Made by a program: the position numbers and the translations under genes. Of a stretch of DNA of 60,000 nucleotides, positions 50,956-59,430 are shown one piece after another. The notes under the pieces were generated by a model that had not been told where the DNA came from, did no database searches, and saw only the letters and a list, made by a program, of their open reading frames with translations. Position 1 is the stretch's first letter. Each line of letters opens with the position of its first letter. This DNA is from Nematostella vectensis (Eukaryota > Cnidaria > Anthozoa > Actiniaria > Edwardsiidae), in contig NC_064038.1 in NCBI RefSeq assembly GCF_932526225.1, positions 5,442,741 through 5,502,740 of the forward strand, written 5' to 3'.

Positions 50956-53900
50956 ATGCCACTATTCGGTACCAAGACACAAGCGCCGGTTTTGGAGATA
51001 CCGGATCTTGGTGGAGCAGGTGTCATTGCTCTAAAGCCGGTTATGCGGGGGCCTGATATTAATGACGATGGTTCAGTGTGGTGGGTCTCGCACGAGCGAG
51101 GATCTCTGCGGCAAACGCAGTGCTGCCACCGGTGCTTGAGATGGTAGACCCTGACCGGCGTTACAGACTCTTTACGGTCGTTTGTAAGGCCCCCGCAGAG
51201 CCATTGGCGCCAATCACAGAGGAGGAAGGGCGCTCGGAGGACATAATTGGTGGGTCATTAGTCAAAAGAGGAGACCAAATCGCAGTCGGCGCCCTGGAAG
51301 GCATCGATGCGGGTATTTGGGAGAAAGGACGAGAGTACCTCATCTACGTGAGATACGAGCTTCGCCCTTTACCTGAGCAAAATGGTGAGCCTGGGCCAAT
51401 GTTTGAGCGAGAGGGGGGTGACACCTTCACTAACTGTGTTGTGAGTTATGTTGCCGACTTCTTGAGGAATCGCGGCACCTCGCGCTCCCTCGGTCTAACC
51501 AAGACACGAGGCAAGATCCTCGAGCGATTTGACAAGAAGCTGGCCACTACGGGATGCACCAAAGAAGACCTCTTTGAGATGGAAAAGAAGCTCGAGGTAA
51601 AGCTAGTAGCCGTGGACGCCCTGGGTAACGTTCTGTGGGACTCGGGGAAGTATAAGACTAAGGCAAGGGTCACTATCCCTTGCCACAATAACCACGCCTG
51701 GGCGGAGCTTCCGACCGAACCACCTGCGATCACGAGCGTCCACGGCCTAGACTTCGAGGCTGAGGGGGAGCTTCGTTCGCTATGTCAGGAGAAGGTTCTA
51801 ACCAGTGCCGCCAGAAAAACGCGAGGCAAAAGTGCGAGAGGTGCTCATTCGCTTTATAAACAGGGAGATCCCCAGAAGCACGAAGATCTGGCTGTGCGGG
51901 CGCGTTATAGTCACGCACGAAACTGTACCGATCGGGACAGGACAGAGCGGCTATCGACAGGGCGTTTACAGACGAGACAGGACGTGATCCTCAATGGATT
52001 CCTGATGATCACCCAGCCTACCAAGAGTACACCGAAGCTACGCACTCGATGGGCGGCGCAATAGGGTATCGCTTCAAGAAGTGGACCCAAAGAGAGAACA
52101 TCAGGCCAACGCCTCTTAAATACAGGGACGTCTGGCGAGCGGCGCAGGTTGAGTCCAAAGTGTGGAATAGCAAGGAAAACTTAGGGGCGCAGCCTCATGC
52201 GCACATCGACATGCGTGCGGCGTACCTAGGATGCGAGGACAGTGTCTTCGGCGGCGCCTCGGACGCCATTGATGTGGTACGGAAATACGGCTTCCCTACG
52301 AACGTGTATCGTATCGCGGATGTTGTGGGACGGCCGTTGAGCGAGGTTCTTCAACTAACCGGGGTCATTCAGCTGACCGAGTAGGAGTTCTTTGAGGCCT
52401 GCCACCCCTACACTTCAGGGAGGGTAGGGCAGCACTTGGAAGAAAACGAGGGCTGGATCACCACTCCAGAGCTCAAGGACCTGTTAGACTCGGGTGACCT
52501 CGCCATGGCCACGGCGAGGGAGGTGTAGCGTCGGAAAAAAGGACTCCATCAGGTTCCCCCATTCCATCGCGAGTAGCGAAGACTCGCAGTATCCTGAGGG
52601 TCGAGATCTCGCTGTCCGTTTCGTAGGCAAGTGCGCTCGCCTTGGCGACGAGTCCTCGATCGTAGTTCGCGACCGTGAAGAAGCCGCGTATCTGACAAAC
52701 CTCCTTGCGGGCACCGACCACTTAACTTCGAGAATGCCGACGGGGCTCATCTGATCCAATACAAAGACGGTGTCCGACGCTCACAATGGTACCATATCAG
52801 GGCCTTCGTCTTGGCGTACACAAACATAGCGTTGCGACGCATGTTGAGGCGGATTCCTCGCGAAGACGTCCTCCGGGTGTGCACAGATGCCATATACGCA
52901 AAGGCGGTGCCCAGTGGTGTAAAGCTCGTGGAGCAAAATCCGAGGTATGGAGAGTGGCGCCACAAGAAGCCTGGGTACGAGTGGCGACCCGAAGCGGCTT
53001 GGGGTCCGATGAAGTCGGGGAGCTTGTCCAAGGAGCCAAGCACTGCGCCGAGTCTGCCGTGCGATCTAGTGGCCGCAACCTCTGCAAAGATGTATCTAGC
53101 CGGCCAAGGAGGATCGGGGAAGACCGAGTGGGCGGTGAACATGTTCCGCGGCCGCAATGGTGTGGTGCTCACTCCCGAGAACGACCTCGCCCACGACCAT
53201 CGCAATAACCCGCGCCTCGCGGTGAAGGCTCAAACCTACCACCACTACCTCTGCATACCAGCGGAGAAGCCGATAGAGGAGTGGAGACCTTCCGAGCTGG
53301 GGCACAAACTCGACCGTCTCGCAGAAGTAATCATCATTGACGAGTGCTGTAAGGTACAGACTAAAGTGCTACGCGCCATCCTAGAGTATCTCGCCACGCG
53401 GCCGTGTCAGGTAGTGTGTTGTGCCGACTATGGGCAGGTCCCGCCCTGGGGGGATAAAGAGGGGGCTCACGATATGCTCGAGGAGTGGGCACAAGAGAAC
53501 ATCCGCTGGTTCGACTCCGACTACCGCTGCCTGTGTGAAGACTGCGGAAAGCCGTACAGTACATGCGACGGCCTGCCCTCCTCCAGGCTCCACGACATAA
53601 AGGACCGGGTTTGGTGTCGGCCAGATTCCCAACAGCTTGAGGTGTTTCGAGAGGAGTGGGATGGGGTAGCGTTCGACGCGGCGATCGAGCAAGCCCACCC
53701 AAGCGATATGTGGGTGTGCTCGACCAACAAGATGGGGGCTCTTGTTCAGCAGCGATTGATAGAGCACCACAGGAAAAACTACCCCCGATTGCCAGCAACC
53801 ATCCGCTTTGACCCCGGCCCTAGCGTCGCGCATCATTATCGCAAGCAAGGGCGTCCAGTGCCCGTGCCAGGCAAAAGGGGTGAGAAGGTCGACGCATACA

Positions 53901-54423
53901 AAGGCACGGTAGTCGAGGTTCTTCTCGACGCGGTCCTTAACGGGCTTCCCCTCGAGTGGAAATACGCGGCCGGGGAACCGTCCACCGGGTGCAGGGCTAG
54001 ACTATCCAGACTCCAAGACGTCTGTTTATCATAGACCACAGTTTAAAGGGCTGGAACACGAATGCTGTATACACCGGCATCTCCCGCGTGCGGCACGCCG
54101 ACCAGATAGTCCGCGTAATTCCCCCCGATAACACCCCCGGTGCCTTGGCTCCCACAGAACTGCAGGCTACGCCCAGTGAAGAGCTCATTACAGCGCGAAT
54201 CAAGCGATACGCTGTAGACGACAGGCAAAAGGGTCGCACAAAGTACACGGGATCGCACCACGTTCTAACGGTAGACCACTGTGGCACTCAGCTTCTGCTT
54301 CAGGGGTACACCAAGAGCCATCCCCAATGCTTCAGTATCGACCGGCTGGACGACAGTCAGGTTCACTACAAGTGGAATGTCAGACTCACGTGCCTTCGAC
54401 GCAATAGAAGGCACAAGCGCTGA
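50956..54423 (+). pseudogene. replication gene: polymerase-like N-half, SF1 helicase, HNH-like C-terminus; multiply frameshifted
   Basis: Open segments follow each other in changing frames: 50956-~51075, 51078-~51800, 51805-~51975, ~51980-52528 (with TAG at 52382-52384), ~52494-52740, 52811-~54025 and ~54020-54423. HIDMRAAYL (near 52205) and RVCTDAIYA (near 52880) look like family-B polymerase motifs A and C; a KxxxNSxYG-type motif B was not found, so the polymerase call is tentative. Helicase motifs are clear: Walker A GQGGSGKT, motif II IIIDECC, motif III CCADYGQVPP (all in 52811-54025), and motif VI YTGISRVRHADQIVRV near 54080-54115 in the next frame. The tail FSIDRLDDS...NVRLTCLRRN resembles HNH endonucleases, but Arg stands where the second Cys of CxxCN is expected. 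At least six frame changes and two internal stops mean no functional product from this copy. Confidence 0.72.
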
Positions 54424-55343
54424 TCACGCAACGCGCAACTGCGAACGCGTGAAGCCGTGCTTAGAGTACGCCGTGTAATACAACACTGGCTGTCCGGGCT
54501 CCATAACCCTCTTTAGTATTGGGTATGCCTTACTTGTCCACCACGGGTCCGTCGCTCGCCGTCGGCCCTTGTCCTGGAGGTCTTCCTCGTTTACGGCGAT
54601 GTACACCTCCGTTCCGACCTCTAAGGGGGGCTTTTCGGCTTTGAGAGGCACGCGCCTCAGCTTTATGGCGTCTTTAGGCGCAAAGCCAGTCATGCGAGTC
54701 TTCGTTGCGTTTATGTCCGAGATGACGATTGGCAAAGCGGTAACCCACTCGCGGTTTGTTTCGCCGGATGCAAGCTCCTTCGAGTACTGCGTAAGAAATA
54801 GGCGCTGTGGCAGCCAGCGATGGAAAGACTCGGCGAAAGCTTGGCTCCTGTGGCGCCCTGGCTCAGCTCGTCGGACCTCCACCCCGTGGTCTGTTAGGAG
54901 CTTTGTGGTAGCACCCTTGAACTCCGTGCCGTCGTCATGGACTTTAGGCCATGTGAGAGGTCCCTCTGCATAGATGTCAGCGAGTTCGCGGGAGACGACG
55001 GCCGCGCTCTTAGTCCTCAGTGGGAGGGCGGCTTTATATCGTGAAGCCACGTCAACGACAGTCAGGGCATACTTGTACCCGCGGTCGGTTGGCAAGAATA
55101 GCAGATCCGACTGGTGGATACGGTTTGGTATCTGCTCCGAGAAATGGGCGTAGGTAGTCGGAGGAGGGGGTGTCTGTGTGTAGCCCCCGACAGGCTGCGA
55201 GCTTACCCACTTGCGCACTCGGTCTATGGAGGCTTGGGAAGTTTGGCATGCAGAGCGGTCACTCCCTGGAAGCCACCTCTGGCGTAGTATATAGGACGAA
55301 GGAACGCATCGAGTTCTTCGTCGGACATGCGCTTCGCCGCCAT
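54424..55343 (-). pseudogene. retroviral-type (rve, DDE) integrase of Polinton kind, one frameshift
   Basis: The best start is the ATG at 55341-55343. That frame gives an N-terminal motif (RPIYYARGGFQGVTALHAKL) typical of Polinton integrases and hits a stop near 55230. The adjacent frame then stays open to the TAG at 54424, so one frameshift lies at about 55230-55250. The core has the catalytic triad: D in RIHQSDLLFLP, D in VHDDGTEFKG and E in QAFAESFHRW, spaced about 57 and 33 residues, plus YKYALTVVDVASRYKAALPL. A C-terminal SH3-like/chromo-type segment ends TRSQLRVA. The enzyme would insert the element into host DNA with a short target duplication. It abuts the replication gene stop (54423) tail to tail. 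Confidence 0.85.
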
Positions 55344-55490
55344 TATGTGCAACAGGTGTGTCAGCCTCCAACAGGCGGTTGCCGTCTGCTCGATCTTTCT
55401 GAGGTCGGTAGGCCCTGGTTGGCGAATCTCTTAACGCACTCCCTGTCTGTGTGTGCGCGCGCACAAAACAACTCGAGGCTTCGGTTAGCA

Positions 55491-55510
55491 GTGACTAGCT
55501 TGCTAGTCAC
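55491..55510. terminator. hairpin GTGACTAGC-TT-GCTAGTCAC
   Basis: Perfect 9-bp stem with a 2-nt loop in the 340-bp gap between the integrase start and the next gene. Confidence 0.35.
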
Positions 55511-55519
55511 CAAAGCTAC

Positions 55520-55534
55520 GACACCTTTGGTGTC
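55520..55534. terminator. hairpin GACACC-TTT-GGTGTC
   Basis: Perfect 6-bp stem, 3-nt loop, same gap. Confidence 0.35.
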
Positions 55535-55548
55535 ATCCACCCATCGAC

Positions 55549-55563
55549 GACACCTTCAGTGTC
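55549..55563. terminator. hairpin GACAC-CTTCA-GTGTC
   Basis: Perfect 5-bp stem, same gap. A TATATATA stretch at about 55582-55590 lies just beyond and could serve leftward transcription of the integrase. Confidence 0.35.
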
Positions 55564-55668
55564 ACTCTCTTAGCAGCTGCTGCTATATATACACACACAA
55601 GTGTGCGTGCATAGCACTCCACAACCGGTCTGTATACGTATACGCGCAGTATGGAAAAGGGCCGCCAT

Positions 55669-55687
55669 GATGCAGCAAAGCTGCATC
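55669..55687 (-). terminator. hairpin GATGCAGC-AAA-GCTGCATC at gene end
   Basis: Perfect 8-bp stem, 3-nt loop, overlapping the TGA (55686-55688) of the leftward gene. Confidence 0.45.
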
Positions 55688-56113
55688 ACAGCAAGCGGCT
55701 AGCTGCGTAGCCGATGGCGAGAGCGCCGGCGCCAATGTACGCCAACTCGGCGTTTTTCTGCGTTTTGCTGGGGATGTAGTAGTCGGACAGCTCAGGAGCC
55801 CGCATCGACTCCAGGGATTGTTTTGGCCGGGTCTGGTTCTAGAGTTTGAGCGCGTAGTCAGTGTCGGTGAAGTTTTGCTTTGCGAGGGCCCCTCTCTCGC
55901 GACTTTGCGCTTGCCAATCGAGGATTTTTTGTCGCCGCTGTTGGTAGCGTCCATAGTCTCGTTGGTATTTCTCGAGGGCCTTGTCGTGCCTCTCCTTCTC
56001 AGCTAAGGCAGAGGGCTCTCATCGTTCGACAGGAACTTTGCGAGGTAGTTGCCACCAACGAATGCAGTCGCGTTTAGGACGGCGCCACCAACCAAAATTG
56101 CGATGGAGGCCAT
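55686..56113 (-). pseudogene. unknown element protein: hydrophobic ends around a charged helical region; frameshift plus internal stop
   Basis: The ATG at 56111-56113 opens MASIAILVGGAVLNATAFVG with a hydrophobic N-terminus, ending at TAG 56003-56005. A neighbouring frame open from about 56001 gives a long charged helical stretch (AEKERHDKALEKYQRDYGRY) likely to be coiled coil, then FTDTDYALKL. A TAG at 55839-55841 interrupts it, after which the same frame continues (LSDYYIPSKTQKNAELAYIG) to a hydrophobic tail and TGA at 55686-55688. The reading before and after both breaks is protein-like, so this was probably one gene of about 140 codons. A membrane-associated virion component is a guess from architecture. 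Function unknown. Confidence 0.5.
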
Positions 56114-56153
56114 TGAGTAGTGTGTGAGTGTACGTTTCACGTGCGCACACTGT

Positions 56154-56177
56154 GTACGTGAACACGAGTTCACGTAC
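56154..56177. terminator. hairpin GTACGTGAAC-ACGA-GTTCACGTAC
   Basis: Perfect 10-bp stem, 4-nt loop, between the genes at 55686-56113 and 56234-56446. Confidence 0.4.
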
Positions 56178-56207
56178 ATGAACACGAATCTAATACATGG
56201 CCTACAC

Positions 56208-56239
56208 ATGTAGTAGTGTGCCACAGTACACTACTACAT
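56208..56239 (-). terminator. 12-bp-stem hairpin overlapping stop codon
   Basis: ATGTAGTAGTGT and ACACTACTACAT are separated by 8 nt. The right arm overlaps the TAG (56234-56236) of the next leftward gene. Confidence 0.45.
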
Positions 56240-56446
56240 GGGCAGGATCTTCTGGTCCTCAAGGTAACCCTTCAAAGCGACAGCACCTGCAACGGCGGCA
56301 GTCATTTTTGCGTAGTTCATGGGGTTCGCGGAGAGGTCTTCGCCCAAGACCTTGCGCCCAACCCAGCTGATACCGGCGACGAGGCCGGTTATGACTGCGG
56401 CGCCGGTGATGGTCTTTGTAATCTTGCTTTGCTGCGCCGTCGACAT
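56234..56446 (-). CDS. 70-aa small membrane protein of the element
   Basis: The start at ATG 56444-56446 is preferred over upstream non-ATG codons in the same frame. Two hydrophobic segments are visible: residues about 13-32 (TKTITGAAVITGLVAGIS) and about 48-60 (KMTAAVAGAVALKGYL), joined by a short polar loop, with an acidic C-terminus EDQKILPM. The frame is intact. It lies in the leftward module, 53 bp downstream of the gene at 56500-56799. Small two-helix proteins of this size are usual among virion membrane components of dsDNA viruses, but no family was identified with certainty. Confidence 0.55.
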   Translation of the reverse strand: MSTAQQSKITKTITGAAVITGLVAGISWVGRKVLGEDLSANPMNYAKMTAAVAGAVALKGYLEDQKILPM

Positions 56447-56499
56447 TGCGATGCACGGACGTGCGGATATGGGTGGGGCTCTCGTGTTTAAATGTCTGC

Positions 56500-56799
56500 T
56501 TACTCCATGGCTAACAGTCGAGATTTGCATTGTCCGGGTGCAAGCGGTCGATCCTTGATCTGCTGTGCGGCCGCCAGCGGCGGCCTTGCGGGCGGAGCCA
56601 CGTAGTCGGCCACTACAAGTGGATCGGTAGCTCGCTGTTTAACAGCTGGTGTACGAGTGAACGCGGCAGCTAGCTCCCGCCTACGTGTGTAGAGGCCGAT
56701 CAATGACACTAAAGGACCAGCGACCCCGATAACCGAGCTAGCCGACCAAGCGGAGTTGCTTTCCGGGACTGGTATGTGTGCCGAAGGCATCTTCGGCAT
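56500..56799 (-). CDS. 99-aa single-span membrane protein of the element
   Basis: ATG at 56797-56799 (a second in-frame ATG at 56788-56790). The N-terminus MPKMPSAHIPVPESNSAWS is followed by one hydrophobic span (SVIGVAGPLVSLIGLY, about residues 24-40), then a basic stretch YTRRREL and a Pro/Ala-rich polar tail. The frame is intact. It is first after the inserted piggyBac-type element; the insertion at 56891 lies 91 bp upstream of the start and may separate it from its promoter. Function unknown; minor virion membrane protein is a guess. Confidence 0.5.
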   Translation of the reverse strand: MPKMPSAHIPVPESNSAWSASSVIGVAGPLVSLIGLYTRRRELAAAFTRTPAVKQRATDPLVVADYVAPPARPPLAAAQQIKDRPLAPGQCKSRLLAME

Positions 56800-56890
56800 G
56801 ATAGCCCTCGCGTCCCTGCGACTCGCTAGCGACCGGCGACTCAACGTGTTGCACGACACGAAGTGTCTCTTTTTTTCTTCGTTCTGTTAA

Positions 56891-57870
56891 CACATTGACC
56901 CCTCAACCGGCCCGTACCGGCTTTGGGAAGTACCAACAACCCAAAAAATTCATAAATTCAAAATAAACACAACAAGATGAAGATACTCAGGCATCAGTCT
57001 AAGGGATAAATGGTCTTGCAGATATGCATCCAACCAAGGTGTTGGCATCTACTCTGAAGCCAAATAATAGCACAGGTTCTTTGACAAATCTCAAATCGAA
57101 CAAGGAGAGAAAAGCAGAATCACCCCTCTCAATAAAACGCTCAAAATACCACACAAGGGAGAGAGATCAGCAAACACAGCTCAAGACACAAACAGACACC
57201 TTTATTCTGATCCTCCAGGTACATTTCCTTGGCCTCAAAACACAATGTCCATCCCTTGAAGGATTGTACAACCACGAAAATATCTTTACGTATTGCAAAG
57301 CATTCTGGGAGATCCAGGGGAAAATTCACGAGGGGAGGGCCAGTCAAATGGTTTTTTAAAAGTCTTTTCACCCCGAAGCCAAACGAATCAATTCAAGGTC
57401 ATACAGACCCAGAATAGCAGTGTAAACAATTTTTGAATCAATTTGGTTTCAGAAAAGACAGCATTTAAGAGAGCTGTGGTGATTCATTAGAAAATTATTT
57501 TCTCATCCGGGCAAAGCCAAACAAGAAAAAATCATCATGAATCCACCTTTGCTTGCAAAGATCCATAAGCAAAGCACTCAATTATGCCCCAAAAGACTTC
57601 ATGATGTCCTGAGACACTCTCCTAATATGCTCATAGCTGTATTTTTCATGAAAAATACAAGCAACTATCAACTTGTGCTGGCTTCAGCACAACGACGAGG
57701 GATTAAAAGTGGGGACCGCAAAGCACTGTTGGAAAGCTTGGATACCGCTGACTAGGTGCAGCTGTGTTTGACTTTGACGGGCTGTATAAAATTTAGAATA
57801 AGGGGGGGAGGTATCTGTTTTCAGTCTGTTTTTTGTAAATTCAGCTCCAAAAAAGCCAGGAGTCAATGGG
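56891..57870. mobile_element. piggyBac-type TTAA element, 980 bp, non-autonomous, inserted in the virus-like element
   Basis: TTAA at 56887-56890 and 57871-57874 flanks the insert. Terminal inverted repeats are CACATTGACCCCT (left) and CCCATTGACTCCT (right, inverted), 11 of 13 matching. The interior is much more AT-rich than both flanks and holds no transposase-like frame. The flanks resume GC-rich viral-type sequence on each side, so this is a later insertion. Confidence 0.85.
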
Positions 57871-57967
57871 TTAAGTCGGTTCCACTTTGCCAAGCGCCTT
57901 CCAGCTTCGACTCGTCCAGGGTGTTTAGGTCGGGTCGCGGGTGGCTTGGGGCTCGTGATTCTCTCCA

Positions 57968-58096
57968 CTAACGCCGAAGGCGTACGTGCAGGTCCACGAG
58001 CAGTTTGTTGATGATGCTCATCATCAGCAGCTGTTTGTCAGGTCCCGCGGACCCGTAGGGTCGCTGGGCACTAGTACTTCCTTGAGGTTCCTCCAT
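57968..58096 (-). CDS. possible 42-aa peptide of the element
   Basis: ATG at 58094-58096, TAG at 57968-57970: MEEPQGSTSAQRPYGSAGPD followed by an amphipathic helix-like end with LLMMSIINKLLVDLHV. Supported only by its place between two hairpins (58104-58119 and 57971-57983), a spacing like that of the neighbouring genes. Confidence 0.25.
   Translation of the reverse strand: MEEPQGSTSAQRPYGSAGPDKQLLMMSIINKLLVDLHVRLRR
57971..57983 (-). terminator. hairpin ACGCC-GAA-GGCGT abutting stop codon
   Basis: Perfect 5-bp stem whose arm ends at the TAG 57968-57970 of the small leftward frame. Confidence 0.4.
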
Positions 58097-58103
58097 TTGT
58101 GAT

Positions 58104-58119
58104 GCAACTACTTGGTTGC
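58104..58119 (-). terminator. hairpin GCAAC-TACTTG-GTTGC
   Basis: Perfect 5-bp stem about 30 bp downstream of the stop at 58150 of the gene 58150-58724. Confidence 0.35.
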
Positions 58120-58149
58120 TGAAGAAGTGGCAAGCCTTCAAATGAGCGT

Positions 58150-58724
58150 CTACTCTGGGATGGCAGACTCGCGAGTGTGCGTGCACACTGGTGAGTCCGC
58201 GACTGCTACCTCGTGTTGGCACCGCGTGTCAGCGCCGTTGGTGTTCACATGACGTGCTACGTGTAACGCCCCGACGGCTAAAGCCATCAAACGACCGCAG
58301 CGTAGATGCAGGCTTCCGCACAATGTGCGGAGCTCGTTGTTGATGATGTAGTCGGACACTAGGTCATTGTGAAGATCGACCACACTGTCTATCGGCAGCG
58401 TCATGCCTACTAGCTTGGTCGTAAGCTTCAGAAAGCTGCCAGAGCGTCTGTAGTCCGGCTGGCTAGAGTGGTCTCGTACCGCTTCTCGTACTTCCTCACC
58501 TCCTCGGCGCTCATGCGTTTGACGTCGTCGTGAGTCAGGGCCTTGCCTACAATTTCTCTCGACTTCCCCGAGGCTACGAGAATCGCGAGTTTCTCCCTCG
58601 AGTCTGCTATCTCAGTTTGCTCACCTCCGGTAGCTGGCTGCGTCGAGCTGTCCAACGACTCGACGGCCGGGAGGCCGGCGGCGCCCCCCTCAAGAAGACT
58701 CTCAAAGTATTCGTCGCTCATCAT
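58150..58724 (-). pseudogene. unknown element protein, two frames joined by one frameshift
   Basis: ATG at 58722-58724 opens 98 codons: MMSDEYFESLLEGGAAGLPA, a polar linker, then a helical region (SREKLAILVASGKSREIVGK) and KALTHDDVKRMSAEEVRKYE, stopping at 58428. The next frame, open from about 58435 to 58150, carries IDSVVDLHNDLVSDYIINNE and a Cys-containing hydrophobic helix (LMALAVGALHVARHV). The joint inside a helical stretch points to one frameshift at about 58430-58440 in a gene of about 190 codons. It lies directly after the packaging ATPase, so a virion or packaging role is plausible but unproven. Confidence 0.5.
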
Positions 58725-58738
58725 GGTACACGTGTGTT

Positions 58739-58753
58739 CCGCCTTCAGGGCGG
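58739..58753 (-). terminator. hairpin CCGCC-TTCAG-GGCGG
   Basis: Perfect 5-bp stem in the 128-bp gap between the ATPase stop (58853) and the next leftward start (58724). Confidence 0.4.
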
Positions 58754-58852
58754 TGTGATCGATGCGTTATTCCCTAGGGCATACGTGGGCGGTGGTTTAC
58801 TGCACTTACCGTTCAACTAGGGCGATGGTATAAGGGTGACGCAAGCAAAACT

Positions 58853-59398
58853 CTAACTTCGAGAACTTTTTGTCTTGAGGGCCTTCATGTACTCTTTCAT
58901 CCTCTCTTCAGAGAGCTCCGCGCCGTAGTTATGCAGGATAGCTTTCATGTCCGCCTTGCTCGGGGTGTAGAAGACCACCAAGGCCGCGATGTTCTCACGG
59001 AACGGCTTCGTGATGCTGGTGAGCTGCTGCGTGATCACCCACACGCTTATACCCACGTGTCGCGCGCTGAACGCCAAGTTGACGAGCTGATCAGAACGCC
59101 TCTTTACGTCTTTTGAGGCCGCACAGTCGTCGAGTATGATTAGCGTATTAGTGCCTTCGAAGACAAACCTCAGCAGTATGTCGATCTGACCCGCCTCAGG
59201 TGTGACGACAAACAGACGATCGTCGCCCTCGCCGAAGCCTTCGTATGTTTTGTTGTAGACAAAGGTAGAGCACACGAGTACGATGTAGTCAAACTTGCCA
59301 AGGAAAGGGCCGCGCAGCCGGTCCACTATGAATCGGGTCTTCCCGCATGACGTAGGGCCCACGAAGAGAGCGTTAAATGGGATGTTTTTTGGGTCCAT
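58853..59398 (-). CDS. FtsK/HerA-type genome-packaging ATPase, 181 aa
   Basis: ATG at 59396-59398 (MDPKNIPFNALFVGPTSCGK). Walker A is GPTSCGKT at residues about 14-21, Walker B is TLIILDDCA at about 84-92, and a sensor-like WVITQQLTSI with a basic/Arg-containing segment (KPFRENI) follows. This order is that of packaging ATPases of Polintons, virophages and Polinton-like viruses, which pump DNA into the capsid; length is slightly below the usual 200-250 aa. The frame is intact, unlike most of its neighbours. It is followed by a hairpin and the broken gene at 58150-58724. Confidence 0.85.
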   Translation of the reverse strand: MDPKNIPFNALFVGPTSCGKTRFIVDRLRGPFLGKFDYIVLVCSTFVYNKTYEGFGEGDDRLFVVTPEAGQIDILLRFVFEGTNTLIILDDCAASKDVKRRSDQLVNLAFSARHVGISVWVITQQLTSITKPFRENIAALVVFYTPSKADMKAILHNYGAELSEERMKEYMKALKTKSSRS

Positions 59399-59430
59399 AC
59401 CGCGCTGCCGCTGACACTTCGTGTCTGTGC

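Noticed and set aside
54569-54973. 134-codon plus-strand frame opposite the integrase
   Set aside because: Shadow of the minus-strand integrase, whose catalytic motifs are clear.
57024-57359. 111-codon frame inside the TTAA element
   Set aside because: No transposase motif; low-complexity polar composition; the element looks non-autonomous.
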